This document shows positions 16,463 through 24,068 of a DNA stretch of 64,000 nucleotides, piece after piece. Every line of letters starts with the position of its first letter. The stretch's first letter is position 1. Origin of the DNA: CAIQPS01 sp963843455. GTDB lineage: Bacteria; Actinomycetota; Thermoleophilia; RBG-16-64-13. A program made the translations under genes and the position numbers. The stretch lies in assembly GCA_963843455.1 (NCBI GenBank), contig CAWJKE010000016.1, positions 1-64,000 of the forward strand. Reading direction: 5' to 3'. Below the pieces are notes generated by a model, which had not been told where the DNA came from, made no database searches, and saw only the letters and a program-made list of their open reading frames with translations.

Positions 16463-17594
16463 CGTCGGGCAGCTTGCCTCCGATAACCTCGGGCGATAGC
16501 TCCGACAGATCCTGATAGAACGCCTCCAGGCTCGCCCGGGCATCGACAGCCGTGGTGTACTTCCAGCGGATGCTCTTGAGGGAAGCGGTCATCACCGCGG
16601 CCTTGAGACCGAGCTGGGGCAGTTGCGTCTCCACCAGCGCGCCGGCGTCTTCGGGATTGTCCAACATCCATTGGACCGCCGCCTCGTATTCCCGCTCGAA
16701 GGCCCCGATGACCTCGGGCCTGCCGAGCATGGAGGCCGTGGCGACCGTCCCGGCTATGGGGCTATCGGATCCTCCGGACGCGTCCATCCAGGCCTGGTCG
16801 AAAGCGAGGGCCCTGTTGAGCGGTCTTTCGGCCTTTGCGGTCTGCAACACAACGGCGGTCGCCAGAGCCTCGCTGATGACGCCGTTGTCGGCCTGGCCGG
16901 ACAGCAGCAACTGCGCGGCCTGCGTGGGATCGGCGGCATAGCGGAGCTTGAAGTCCTTTTGCGGATCGAGCCCTTGCGACTTGGCGATGTACTGGAACAT
17001 CAGGTCCGGGACGCTGCCCTGAAACGGCACCACCAGCGTTTGCCCCTTGATGTCGGCGAAGCTGCCGGCCGTGGGGTCTTTGGCGATGAGGTAGGTGATG
17101 TTCCACACCGAGATGTCGAGCAACTGGAGCTTGAGCCCCTTGTTGTAGAAGATGGCCGAGTTGTTGGAGGGCATGGTGACGAAGTCGCCCTGGCCGCCGG
17201 CCACATATGCCTTGAGCTGATCGGGGTTCTCCCAGATCACCACTTCGGTCTTGTTCGCCACATCGGCCAGCTTGTTGTTGACCGCGATGTACGCCAGCGG
17301 GATGGCCATTGGCCCGGGCGGAGCCACCAGGGTGAGCTTGTCCAGTTTGGCCGCCGGCGACGACGAGGTAGTGGCGGCCCCAGAGGTGCTCGTCGATGGG
17401 GCTGTGGTCGCCGACCCGGCCGATGTGGCAGGGCCGGCAGTGGTACTGGGCGCCACGGTGGTTTCCGGCGAAGATGCGGTGGTGTCGGAGCCCGACGAGC
17501 CGCAACCGACCAGAGCGGCTACCAGTACCAACGCGGCGGCGAGGGCCCACATCGGGACGAAAATGGCGCCCCGCCCATTCCGGGAGTGGATCAT
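16434..17594 (-). CDS. Substrate-binding lipoprotein of an NMT1/SsuA-like ABC importer
   Basis: 386 aa. The N-terminal signal ends in lipobox LVGC, followed by a Ser/Thr/Ala linker of about 55 residues typical of actinobacterial lipoproteins, then an NMT1/SsuA-like bilobed domain starting LTLVAPPGPMAIPLAYI. Related proteins bind sulfonates, nitrate, bicarbonate or thiamin precursors; the ligand here cannot be read from the sequence. The start overlaps the stop of the ACT-like gene (ATGA at 17591-17594). Its position under a Rex operator beside hydrogenase genes suggests a ligand linked to anaerobic redox metabolism (inference). Confidence 0.88.
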   Translation of the reverse strand: MIHSRNGRGAIFVPMWALAAALVLVAALVGCGSSGSDTTASSPETTVAPSTTAGPATSAGSATTAPSTSTSGAATTSSSPAAKLDKLTLVAPPGPMAIPLAYIAVNNKLADVANKTEVVIWENPDQLKAYVAGGQGDFVTMPSNNSAIFYNKGLKLQLLDISVWNITYLIAKDPTAGSFADIKGQTLVVPFQGSVPDLMFQYIAKSQGLDPQKDFKLRYAADPTQAAQLLLSGQADNGVISEALATAVVLQTAKAERPLNRALAFDQAWMDASGGSDSPIAGTVATASMLGRPEVIGAFEREYEAAVQWMLDNPEDAGALVETQLPQLGLKAAVMTASLKSIRWKYTTAVDARASLEAFYQDLSELSPEVIGGKLPDDGFYFNHTP

Positions 17595-17839
17595 TCTTCG
17601 AAATCCATCCTTTGTAGTCCGACGCCCTTCAGGGCTTTCAACTCGTTGTAGAAGTCATCTGCCTCGGGGCCGAAGACGTCGACCAGCACCAGACCGCTCG
17701 GCGAGCAACTGGTCATATCGGCGTCGTGGATGCCCAAACGAGTGCGGACGTTGCACCCGTATTTGGTCAGGGTCGCCTGTACCGCGGGAACGTTCTCGGT
17801 CCGGTGAGAGATATGGATGCCGAAGATCGTGTGTTTCAT
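17591..17839 (-). CDS. Small ACT-like protein resembling iron-only hydrogenase system regulators
   Basis: 82 aa. It starts at ATG 17839 with AGGGAG upstream. The pattern MKHTIFGIHISHRTENVPAV, RLGIHD and GLVLVDVFGPEADDFYNELK fits the ferredoxin-like ACT fold of the TM1266 family, whose members are annotated as putative iron-only hydrogenase system regulators. Such proteins likely bind a small ligand. It is translationally coupled to the substrate-binding lipoprotein and lies divergent from rex, with the Rex operator between them. The family assignment is by pattern and is moderately sure. Confidence 0.65.
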   Translation of the reverse strand: MKHTIFGIHISHRTENVPAVQATLTKYGCNVRTRLGIHDADMTSCSPSGLVLVDVFGPEADDFYNELKALKGVGLQRMDFEE

Positions 17840-17963
17840 GAGAACTCCCTTCCGTGATCGTGTCTGCTGCGACTCGTGGCTCTGGTCCCACGCAAGTGTA
17901 ACCCGCCCCTCCGCTGTCGACTTACTGGGCGGATCGTTGACTTGCCAGGTCCATGGTAGTAGA

Positions 17964-17981
17964 TTGTGAAACATATAACAA
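17964..17981. promoter_or_regulatory. Rex operator (ROP)
   Basis: TTGTGAAACATATAACAA is close to the Rex consensus TTGTGAA-N4-TTCACAA/TTGTTAAATATTTAACAA class, with an inverted TTGTgaAn/nnTaaCAA. It lies 30 bp before the rex start and about 125 bp from the divergent ACT-like gene. A second TTGTGAG half-site follows at 17984. Rex probably controls both directions and is relieved by a high NADH/NAD+ ratio. A plausible minus-strand -10 (TATGTT) overlaps the site. Confidence 0.85.
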
Positions 17982-18011
17982 CGTTGTGAGTGACGTAACG
18001 TTGGGAGAAGA

Positions 18012-19106
18012 TTGGCAACCGCCGGAAGACCTGTGATCTCGCGGAAGACGGTACAGCGGCTCAGCCGGTATCGGCGTCTGCTCAGCGACCTCCAAGAGAC
18101 CGGGACCACCAGCATCTATTCTCACGAACTGGCCCACCTCGCCGGGGTGAGCGCGGCGCAGGTGCGACGGGACTTCATGGTGATCGGTTACTCGGGGAGC
18201 CCCAACCGCGGCTACCAGCTCGACACCTGCCTGGCCAGCATCGAGCACCTGCTCGATGGCACCACTCGGCAGGACGTGGCGTTGGTCGGCCTTGGTCGTT
18301 TGGGCCACTCGGTGTTGACGCATTTCGCCGGCCGGCGTCCGCTGCTGCGCATCGCCGCCGGCTTCGACACGGATCCTACCCTGATCGGGACTTCGGTAGA
18401 GGGCTGTCCGATACACGCGATGGCCGACCTGGAGCAGGTGGTCGAGCAGAAGGGCATCCGCGTTGCCATCATCGCGGTCCCGCCGGAGACCGCCCAGGCG
18501 GTCGCGGATTCGCTGGTCCGGGCCGGGGTGCGGAGCATCGTGGACTTCACCGCCGTCCCTCTGCGGGTGCCGGCGAACGTGTTCGTCCGGCACATGGATA
18601 TCACCTCGGCACTCGAGACCGCGGCCTTCTTTGCTCGGCAGGACGGTGAGGCCGAGGCGGACACCGAGGCCGAGAACGGCGGCGAGTTGAGCATCGAGGC
18701 CGAGATGGAGCCCATCATCACCACCATCGATTCGCTCTTGGCGGGGGCCGACATGAAGCTGGACGAGCTCGCCCGCCGGATCGGCGCCCAGGTATTGACG
18801 CCGGGTCCCGCGGACGCGCAGATAACGAGGATCTACGCCGGCGACCGGGTCAGCGACCTTCTAAACGAGGCCTCGAACAAGACCCTGCTGGTGACCAACC
18901 TGGCCAATCTCCAGATGCTGCGTGTGGCGGAACTGATGGAAGTGCCGGGCATCTGCTTCGTCGATGGAGTGGAGCCCGACCAAGAGGTGATCGACTTGGC
19001 CTCGCTCAACCACACCATGCTCGTGGTCTCCCCTGTCGGGGTGTTCGAGACCTGCGGCCTTATCTACCAACTGCTGGCCGGAACACAGAACGGGACCGAG
19101 AAGTGA
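18012..19106 (+). CDS. rex: Redox-sensing repressor Rex fused to a C-terminal DRTGG-like domain
   Basis: 364 aa against about 210-230 for ordinary Rex. Residues 1-80 are the winged helix (ISRKTVQRLSRYRRLL, HELAHLAGVSAAQVRRDFM); residues 85-210 are the Rossmann NAD(H) domain (VALVGLGRLGHSVL) ending in the swapped helix region DITSALETAAFF. After an acidic linker, residues about 245-360 (MKLDELARRIGAQVLTPG, then VSDLLNEASNKTLLVTN) match the DRTGG fold of the stand-alone proteins at 20811 and 21267. The start is TTG 18012 after GGGAGAAG. It heads the hydrogenase gene run and has its own operator upstream. The fusion suggests a second ligand or partner input. Confidence 0.9.
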   Translation: MATAGRPVISRKTVQRLSRYRRLLSDLQETGTTSIYSHELAHLAGVSAAQVRRDFMVIGYSGSPNRGYQLDTCLASIEHLLDGTTRQDVALVGLGRLGHSVLTHFAGRRPLLRIAAGFDTDPTLIGTSVEGCPIHAMADLEQVVEQKGIRVAIIAVPPETAQAVADSLVRAGVRSIVDFTAVPLRVPANVFVRHMDITSALETAAFFARQDGEAEADTEAENGGELSIEAEMEPIITTIDSLLAGADMKLDELARRIGAQVLTPGPADAQITRIYAGDRVSDLLNEASNKTLLVTNLANLQMLRVAELMEVPGICFVDGVEPDQEVIDLASLNHTMLVVSPVGVFETCGLIYQLLAGTQNGTEK

Positions 19107-19122
19107 GGATGCTGGACCGCTG

Positions 19123-20814
19123 ATGGAGTTCGTCTCCTACGACATCGAGAGCAACGACTTCCGCCGGGCGGGAGCAGCATCCCGCGCCATCAAGGAACAC
19201 CTCAAGCGCATCGGCGCCGACGCGGAGGCCATACGCCGCACCATGATCGCGGCGTACGAGGCAGAGATGAACGTGGTGATCCACTCCTGTGGAGGCCGAC
19301 TCGAGGCCTCGCTCACCGATTCGCGCATCGACGTCAACGTCGTCGACAGGGGGCCGGGCATCCCCGATATCGACCTGGCCATGACCGAGGGCTACTCCAC
19401 CGCCAGCGCCGAGGCGCGGGCGCTGGGCTTCGGGGCCGGTATGGGCCTGCCGAACATCAAGCGGAGCAGCGACCGCCTGCGGGTGACCTCGCGGGTGGGT
19501 GAAGGCACCAGGGTGAGCTTCACGGTGTACCTCACGCCGGAGATCACGTGCGCGGCCCCCAGCGTCTCCCTCTACGCCTCTGCCGACCGCTGCCGCGACT
19601 GCCGGGCCTGCCTCTCCGCCTGTCCGACGCAGGCACTGCGGGTGAGAGACGGCAGACCGAGCGTGCTCGAGCATCTGTGCATCGACTGCAACCAGTGCAT
19701 CGCGGCCTGCACTTCGGGCGCGCTGACCGTGCGCGACGTGCTGTCCTCGATGGACGACGTGGGCGCTCGGCGGGAAGCGACGCTGGTAGTGTCGCCGGCG
19801 CTGCTGGCCGGATGCGGGCCCGACTACCCGCCCGGCCCCGCGTTTGCCGCTCTGGGGCGTCTGGGCTTCGCCGAGGTGAAGACGACGGCCCCGTTGGAGG
19901 AAGCCCTTCGTGCGGCGACGCTCGGGGTCGCCGGCGGGAACGGCAGCGGTGGGGCGGCCGAGGGCAAGATTTCGGCCCCGGTCATCGTGCCGGTCTGCCC
20001 GGCCGTCACGAACCTCATCGAGCTTCGCTTCCCGTCGCTCGTCGGCCTGCTGGCGCCGTTCGATTCGCCCTGGGAGGCGGTCGAAGCATCGAGGGACGGA
20101 AAGCCCCTCGCCTGCGTCGTCTCCTGTCCCGGCCAACGCTCGGTCCTCGCCCAGGTGGAGACGGCCACGGCGGGGTGCGATACCACCGTCGTCGAGTGCC
20201 TCTTGCCCGAAGCCGTGCGCCAACCGCTCATGCGGGAACTGACCGGGGCCGGAACGGGGGGGTTGGTCTCGAGCGCCGAGAGCCGAGCGGTGCACGCATT
20301 TCCCGATGCGGCTTTGGCCGCAGACGCGGGTCTGCAGCATGACGATGGTCTCTTGGTGGTCAGCGGCATCCGCCACGTCATGACCGTGCTGGAGGAGCTC
20401 GAGAACGGGCTTCTGGAGGATGTGACTGCGCTGGAGGCGTACGCGTGCGAAGGGGGCTGCTTCGGCTCACCCTTGCTGGCCGAAGACCACCACGTCGCCC
20501 ACCGCCGGTGGAGCCGCGGCAGAGCCGCCGTCGACGCGGCGGAGGCGGCCGGCGGCGCGGGGAGGCATCCGAGCGCAACGTCGCGCCGCCGTGCCCACGC
20601 GGCCCGACCCGGCATTCGGCTGGACCCCGACATGGGGCGCGCCATCCAGAAGCTCGGCCGACTTCAGGCCCTCACCCGCTCGTTGCCGGGCCGCGACTGC
20701 GGCGCCTGTGGAGCCCCTACGTGCGCTGCTTTGGCCGAAGACGTGGTCATGGAGCGCTCCGGCATCGAACTGTGCCCGTACATCGCCTGCGAAAAGGAGG
20801 ACGCGGACTCATGA
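19123..20814 (+). CDS. RsbW-like ATPase fused to a ferredoxin and a degenerate [FeFe]-hydrogenase-like domain
   Basis: 563 aa. Residues 1-140 are an RsbW/HATPase module: N box EAEMNVVIHS, VDRGPGIPD and GFGAGMGLPNIKRSSDRL. Two [4Fe-4S] motifs follow (Cys157/160/163/167 and 186/189/192/196). Residues 215-455 keep the outline of an H-cluster domain: PVCPAVTNLIE at the L1 position, VVSCPGQRS at L2 and CEGGCFGSP at L3. A CGACGAPTC Fe-S motif (526-534, with Cys551) ends the protein. The motifs differ from catalytic TSCSPGW/MPCTAKK, so it is probably a sensor rather than an enzyme. The ATPase may phosphorylate or bind a partner in response to redox state or H2 (inference). It overlaps the next gene by ATGA. 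Confidence 0.8.
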   Translation: MEFVSYDIESNDFRRAGAASRAIKEHLKRIGADAEAIRRTMIAAYEAEMNVVIHSCGGRLEASLTDSRIDVNVVDRGPGIPDIDLAMTEGYSTASAEARALGFGAGMGLPNIKRSSDRLRVTSRVGEGTRVSFTVYLTPEITCAAPSVSLYASADRCRDCRACLSACPTQALRVRDGRPSVLEHLCIDCNQCIAACTSGALTVRDVLSSMDDVGARREATLVVSPALLAGCGPDYPPGPAFAALGRLGFAEVKTTAPLEEALRAATLGVAGGNGSGGAAEGKISAPVIVPVCPAVTNLIELRFPSLVGLLAPFDSPWEAVEASRDGKPLACVVSCPGQRSVLAQVETATAGCDTTVVECLLPEAVRQPLMRELTGAGTGGLVSSAESRAVHAFPDAALAADAGLQHDDGLLVVSGIRHVMTVLEELENGLLEDVTALEAYACEGGCFGSPLLAEDHHVAHRRWSRGRAAVDAAEAAGGAGRHPSATSRRRAHAARPGIRLDPDMGRAIQKLGRLQALTRSLPGRDCGACGAPTCAALAEDVVMERSGIELCPYIACEKEDADS

Positions 20815-21260
20815 GACTGCATGAACTGGCTGAAACGCTGGATCTCCGTGAACTCACTCCTTCGATGGACGACGACGCGGAGATCACGCACGGCTACGTG
20901 TCGGATCTGCTGAGCGACATCTTGGCGCATGCTCCTGCCGGCAGCGTCCTGGTGACCCTCCAGGCAAACCCGGACGTCCTCGCGGTCGCGAGCCTTGCGG
21001 GGCTGCGGGCGGTCATCTTCTCGTCCGGCCGGACGCCCCGTGCTGACGTCATCGAAAGGTTCGCGGTGGATCGGATATCGCTGTTCGGATCGCCGGCGGA
21101 CAGCTTTGAAGTCGTGGGGCAGTTGCACGACTTAGGACTCCAGGGCAGGCGAGGACCCCGAGAGGGGCAAGTCCCCTCGCTGCAAGGTCGCGGTGGAGGA
21201 CATGCCGCTGAAGCCGCCTGGCCCGGCGCTCTGCCTCTGCCTCTTGAGACCGGAGAATAG
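20811..21260 (+). CDS. DRTGG-domain protein (first of tandem pair)
   Basis: 149 aa. Residues 1-112 are one DRTGG domain: MRLHELAETLDLRELTP, ITHGYVSDLLSDILAHAPAGSVLVTLQ, and the end DSFEVVGQLHDLGL. DRTGG domains are found in phosphotransacetylase and CBS proteins and as small partners in hydrogenase clusters; their ligand is unclear. The last 37 residues (from GRRGPREGQ) are low in structure and absent from its neighbour, perhaps decayed sequence. It is translationally coupled to the upstream ATPase-ferredoxin gene. Confidence 0.85.
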   Translation: MRLHELAETLDLRELTPSMDDDAEITHGYVSDLLSDILAHAPAGSVLVTLQANPDVLAVASLAGLRAVIFSSGRTPRADVIERFAVDRISLFGSPADSFEVVGQLHDLGLQGRRGPREGQVPSLQGRGGGHAAEAAWPGALPLPLETGE

Positions 21261-21266
21261 AAAGTC

Positions 21267-21614
21267 ATGACTCTCAAAGATATTGCCGAAGCCCTGGATC
21301 TCCGTCCCCTCACAGCCTCGATCGGAGCCGACGCCGAGATCACGCACGGCTACGCGTCGGATCTGCTGAGCGACGTCCTGGCGCACGCGCCCGCGGGCGG
21401 AGTGCTGATAACCCTCCAGGTTCACTTGAACGTGATTGCGGTGGCCAGTCATGCGGGACTGCAGGCCGTTATCTTCTCCTGCGGTCGCACTCCCGACGAC
21501 GAGATCATCGAAAGGGCGACCGGAGAGGGGCTGTCCCTGTTTGGAAGCAAGGCCGATACGTTCGAGATCGTCGGGCGCCTCTACGAGTTGGGGCTCCGCG
21601 GGATCCCGGCGTGA
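21267..21614 (+). CDS. DRTGG-domain protein (second of tandem pair)
   Basis: 115 aa, closely related to the preceding gene over its whole length (TLKDIAEALDLRPLT, ITHGYASDLLSDVLAHAPAG, ADTFEIVGRLYELGLRG). It is the most canonical DRTGG copy of the three in this run, counting the one fused to Rex. Tandem paralogues plus the Rex fusion suggest that the domains form a complex or sense the same signal. The start is ATG 21267. Confidence 0.88.
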   Translation: MTLKDIAEALDLRPLTASIGADAEITHGYASDLLSDVLAHAPAGGVLITLQVHLNVIAVASHAGLQAVIFSCGRTPDDEIIERATGEGLSLFGSKADTFEIVGRLYELGLRGIPA

Positions 21615-21638
21615 AGGCCTGACGGAAGGAAGCCATGG

Positions 21639-22526
21639 TTGGACGACGAGAGCACATCGATGTCCGAAGACGGCACCGCGGGCCGGCCGAGCGCAGGGCC
21701 GGACGGCCCGGACCTCCGGCGATTCCTTGCGGACCTTCATATCCACACGGCGCTGTCGCCCTGCGGCTCGGACGAGATGACTCCCGCTGCAATAGTCGCC
21801 GCCGCCCTGGCGAGGGGGCTTGACATGATCGCCGTCTGCGACCACAACACGGCCGGCAACGTGAGGTCCGTGCAACGAGCGGGCGAGGCAGCCGGAGGCG
21901 GCCTCGCCGTCATCGCGGGCATGGAGCTGACCAGCGCCGAAGAGGTGCACGTGGTGGGCCTCTTTCCCGAAGCGGCCGCCGCGGAACGCGTGGCCGCCCA
22001 GGTGCGTTCCCTCCTCCCTCAAGCGGACGCCGGCTACCACTCGTTCTTTGGCGAGCAGCCCTTGCTCGCGAGCGACGGTCATCAAGAGGGGTCGGAGACG
22101 GCCGCGCTGGCGCTTGCCACCTCTCTCGACCTGACGGAGGCGGTGGATCTGATCCACCGCGAAGGCGGGCTGGCCGTGGCGGCGCACGTGGACCGCAGGT
22201 CGTTCGGTGTCTTTTCGCAACTCGGATTCTTCCCCGAAGATGCGGGCTTCGACGGGCTCGAGGTGTCCAAGTGGCTGCCCGCGGATTCGCCGCGCCTCGC
22301 TGACTTCGCCGCCCTGGGTCTCCCCCTGGTCTGCTCCTCCGACAGCCACTATCTAGAGGAGATCGGAGCCGGCTGCACCGAGCTCTGTCTCGCGGAGCCC
22401 AGCTTCGCCGAACTGGGTCTCGCCTTGGCGGGCGCCAGAGGACGGAGCGTGGCCGGCATGCGACGCGCAGCCGGCGAGGGTGCGAGTGGCGCACGCGCAG
22501 ATGAGGATGAGGCCGCCGATGCATGA
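21639..22526 (+). CDS. PHP-domain metal-dependent phosphoesterase
   Basis: 295 aa. Metal ligands of the PHP fold are present in order: DLHIHTALSPCG, CDHN, the ELTS glutamate, HVDRR, and the terminal SSDSHY. PHP proteins hydrolyse phosphoesters with two or three metals. A PHP gene next to DRTGG and HATPase genes is a recurring arrangement in clostridial and thermophile hydrogenase clusters, but the substrate is not known. The start is TTG 21639 after GGAAGGA, or ATG 21660. It overlaps the next gene by eight bases. Confidence 0.88.
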   Translation: MDDESTSMSEDGTAGRPSAGPDGPDLRRFLADLHIHTALSPCGSDEMTPAAIVAAALARGLDMIAVCDHNTAGNVRSVQRAGEAAGGGLAVIAGMELTSAEEVHVVGLFPEAAAAERVAAQVRSLLPQADAGYHSFFGEQPLLASDGHQEGSETAALALATSLDLTEAVDLIHREGGLAVAAHVDRRSFGVFSQLGFFPEDAGFDGLEVSKWLPADSPRLADFAALGLPLVCSSDSHYLEEIGAGCTELCLAEPSFAELGLALAGARGRSVAGMRRAAGEGASGARADEDEAADA

Positions 22527-23016
22527 CCTCTCCCTCTATCTGCTCGAAATACTCGAGAACTCCACCCGTGCGGGAGCGACCCGGGTGGACATAGAACTGG
22601 TGGTAGATCATGCGGCCGACGAGTTGCGCCTGGCCGTCGACGACGACGGCCACGGCCTTGCAGCCACGCCGGAACAGACGCTCGACCCCTTCTATACCAC
22701 CAAGCCCGGCAAGAAGACCGGTCTGGGCCTGAGTCTACTCAAGGCCGACACGCAGGCGGCCGGAGGCGACCTCGGCATCGGGTCTTCGCCGAGCCTGGGT
22801 GGCGTCAGGGTGGAGGCATTCATGCGGCTGAGCCACGTGGATCGACCTCCGCTCGGGGATGTGGCCACCAGCATCATCGTCGCGGCGGCCACCAACCCCA
22901 CGGTCAGGTTCACCGTGAGCCTGAAAGGGGACGAGTTCGATCCCCCTCTCGTGCATGCTCCTGGGCTGGAGGCCGCGGCGCGGCTCCAACGACTCACGGA
23001 GGAGCTGGTGACATGA
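22519..23016 (+). CDS. Stand-alone histidine-kinase-like ATPase (HATPase_c)
   Basis: 165 aa. It has the N box (LLEILENSTRAGATRVDI), G1 (VDDDGHGL), F box (LDPFYTTKPGKKTGLGLSLLK) and a complete G2 region, but no dimerisation/phosphoacceptor histidine domain and no sensor. It could act as an RsbW-like kinase or bind a partner such as the PHP or receiver proteins of the operon. The start is ATG 22519 with GATGAGG upstream, inside the end of the PHP gene. Confidence 0.85.
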   Translation: MHDLSLYLLEILENSTRAGATRVDIELVVDHAADELRLAVDDDGHGLAATPEQTLDPFYTTKPGKKTGLGLSLLKADTQAAGGDLGIGSSPSLGGVRVEAFMRLSHVDRPPLGDVATSIIVAAATNPTVRFTVSLKGDEFDPPLVHAPGLEAAARLQRLTEELVT

Positions 23017-23103
23017 CGGGATATATGGCTCGGGCGGGCCCAAAGCGCCCATCGGCAGGACAGACGGACGCGATCGATGACAGGAAGAAAGGGAGTTGTG
23101 AGC

Positions 23104-23658
23104 ATGACCGATGACGTAGGAAAAGCGGGCTGCGGCTGCTCGGGCTGCGAGGAGGCGTCCGAGGAGGAGCTTCTCGCCCGCCTGGACGAAGTGATACAGG
23201 CATACAAGAACAAGCCGGGGGCGCTCATCCCCGTGTTGCAGTTGGCCCAGGGCATCTTCGGCTATCTGCCGGAGGTCGCACTCAAGCACATCGCGAGGGG
23301 CATGAGCAAGCCTTACAGCGAGGTGGCCGGCGTGGTGGGCTTCTACTCGTTCTTCTCGACGGTGCCGCGCGGCCGCAACCTGGTCCGCGTGTGCCTGGGT
23401 ACCGCCTGCTATGTGCGCGGCGGGATGCAGGTGCTGGAGGCTCTCAAGAAGTCGCTGGGCATCGACGTGGGCGAGACGACCGAGGACCGGGAGTTCTCCC
23501 TCGAGGTGGCGCGGTGCTTCGGCGCCTGCGGGTTGGCGCCGGTGATAACCATAAACGACGTGGTGCATCACCGCGTGAAGCCCGCCCGCATCGGTGAGGT
23601 GCTGGCTCAATACGCGCCGGAACCGGTAGCCGCCGGCGCCGGGGAAAGGGGCGCCTGA
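23104..23658 (+). CDS. hydC: NuoE/HydC-like [2Fe-2S] subunit of bifurcating hydrogenase 1
   Basis: 184 aa. A helical N-terminal region (LDEVIQAYKNKPGALIPVLQ, AQGIFGYLPEVALKHIARG) is followed by a thioredoxin-like [2Fe-2S] domain with CLGTACYVRGG and CFGACGLAPV supplying the four cysteines. The extreme N terminus carries an extra GCGCSGCEE cluster of cysteines not usual in HydC. It passes electrons between the flavin subunit HydB and the ferredoxin or H-cluster subunit HydA. The start is ATG 23104 after GGGAG. The next gene begins within its stop codon. Confidence 0.92.
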   Translation: MTDDVGKAGCGCSGCEEASEEELLARLDEVIQAYKNKPGALIPVLQLAQGIFGYLPEVALKHIARGMSKPYSEVAGVVGFYSFFSTVPRGRNLVRVCLGTACYVRGGMQVLEALKKSLGIDVGETTEDREFSLEVARCFGACGLAPVITINDVVHHRVKPARIGEVLAQYAPEPVAAGAGERGA

Positions 23659-24035
23659 TGGCCGACAAGATCAACAGCCCCGCAGACCTGCTGGCCATGG
23701 CCGACAAAGCCAAGGAGGACATCGACCTCCGCTCGGGCGCCAAGGAGATCAAGGTCACGGTCCACATGGGCACCTGCGGCATCGCCGCCGGGGCGCGTGA
23801 CGTGGTCGTTTCCTTTCTCTCCGAGATCGGCGACGCGAAGCTCGACAACGTGACCATCCACCAGTCCGGCTGCGCCGGGCTGTGCGAGATGGAGCCCATG
23901 GCGACCGTGCAGTTCGCGGACGGGTCCGCGTACCGCTACGGACATCTGGAAGGCCGCGAGAAGGTGCACCAGATCGTCCAGTCCCACCTTGTGGAGGGCA
24001 AACCCGTAACCGAATACCTTGTCAAGTCGGCGTAG
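23658..24035 (+). CDS. Thioredoxin-like [2Fe-2S] ferredoxin
   Basis: 125 aa. The C-terminal 85 residues form a thioredoxin-like [2Fe-2S] domain (KVTVHMGTCGIAAGARDVV, then QSGCAGLCEMEPM) like that at the N terminus of HydB, but as a separate protein. It lies between hydC and hydB1, which has its own copy of the domain. Small ferredoxins of this type accompany HydABC/HndABCD complexes as an extra electron-transfer subunit. A helical N terminus (SPADLLAMADKAKEDID) precedes the domain. Confidence 0.88.
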   Translation: MADKINSPADLLAMADKAKEDIDLRSGAKEIKVTVHMGTCGIAAGARDVVVSFLSEIGDAKLDNVTIHQSGCAGLCEMEPMATVQFADGSAYRYGHLEGREKVHQIVQSHLVEGKPVTEYLVKSA

Positions 24036-24068
24036 ACCGCCGCTCATCGGACTAGCGAAGGAACAGAT

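Noticed and set aside
19060..20376. Open frame of 438 codons on the minus strand
   Set aside because: Antisense to the ATPase-ferredoxin gene, with an Arg/Gly/His-rich composition and no motif.
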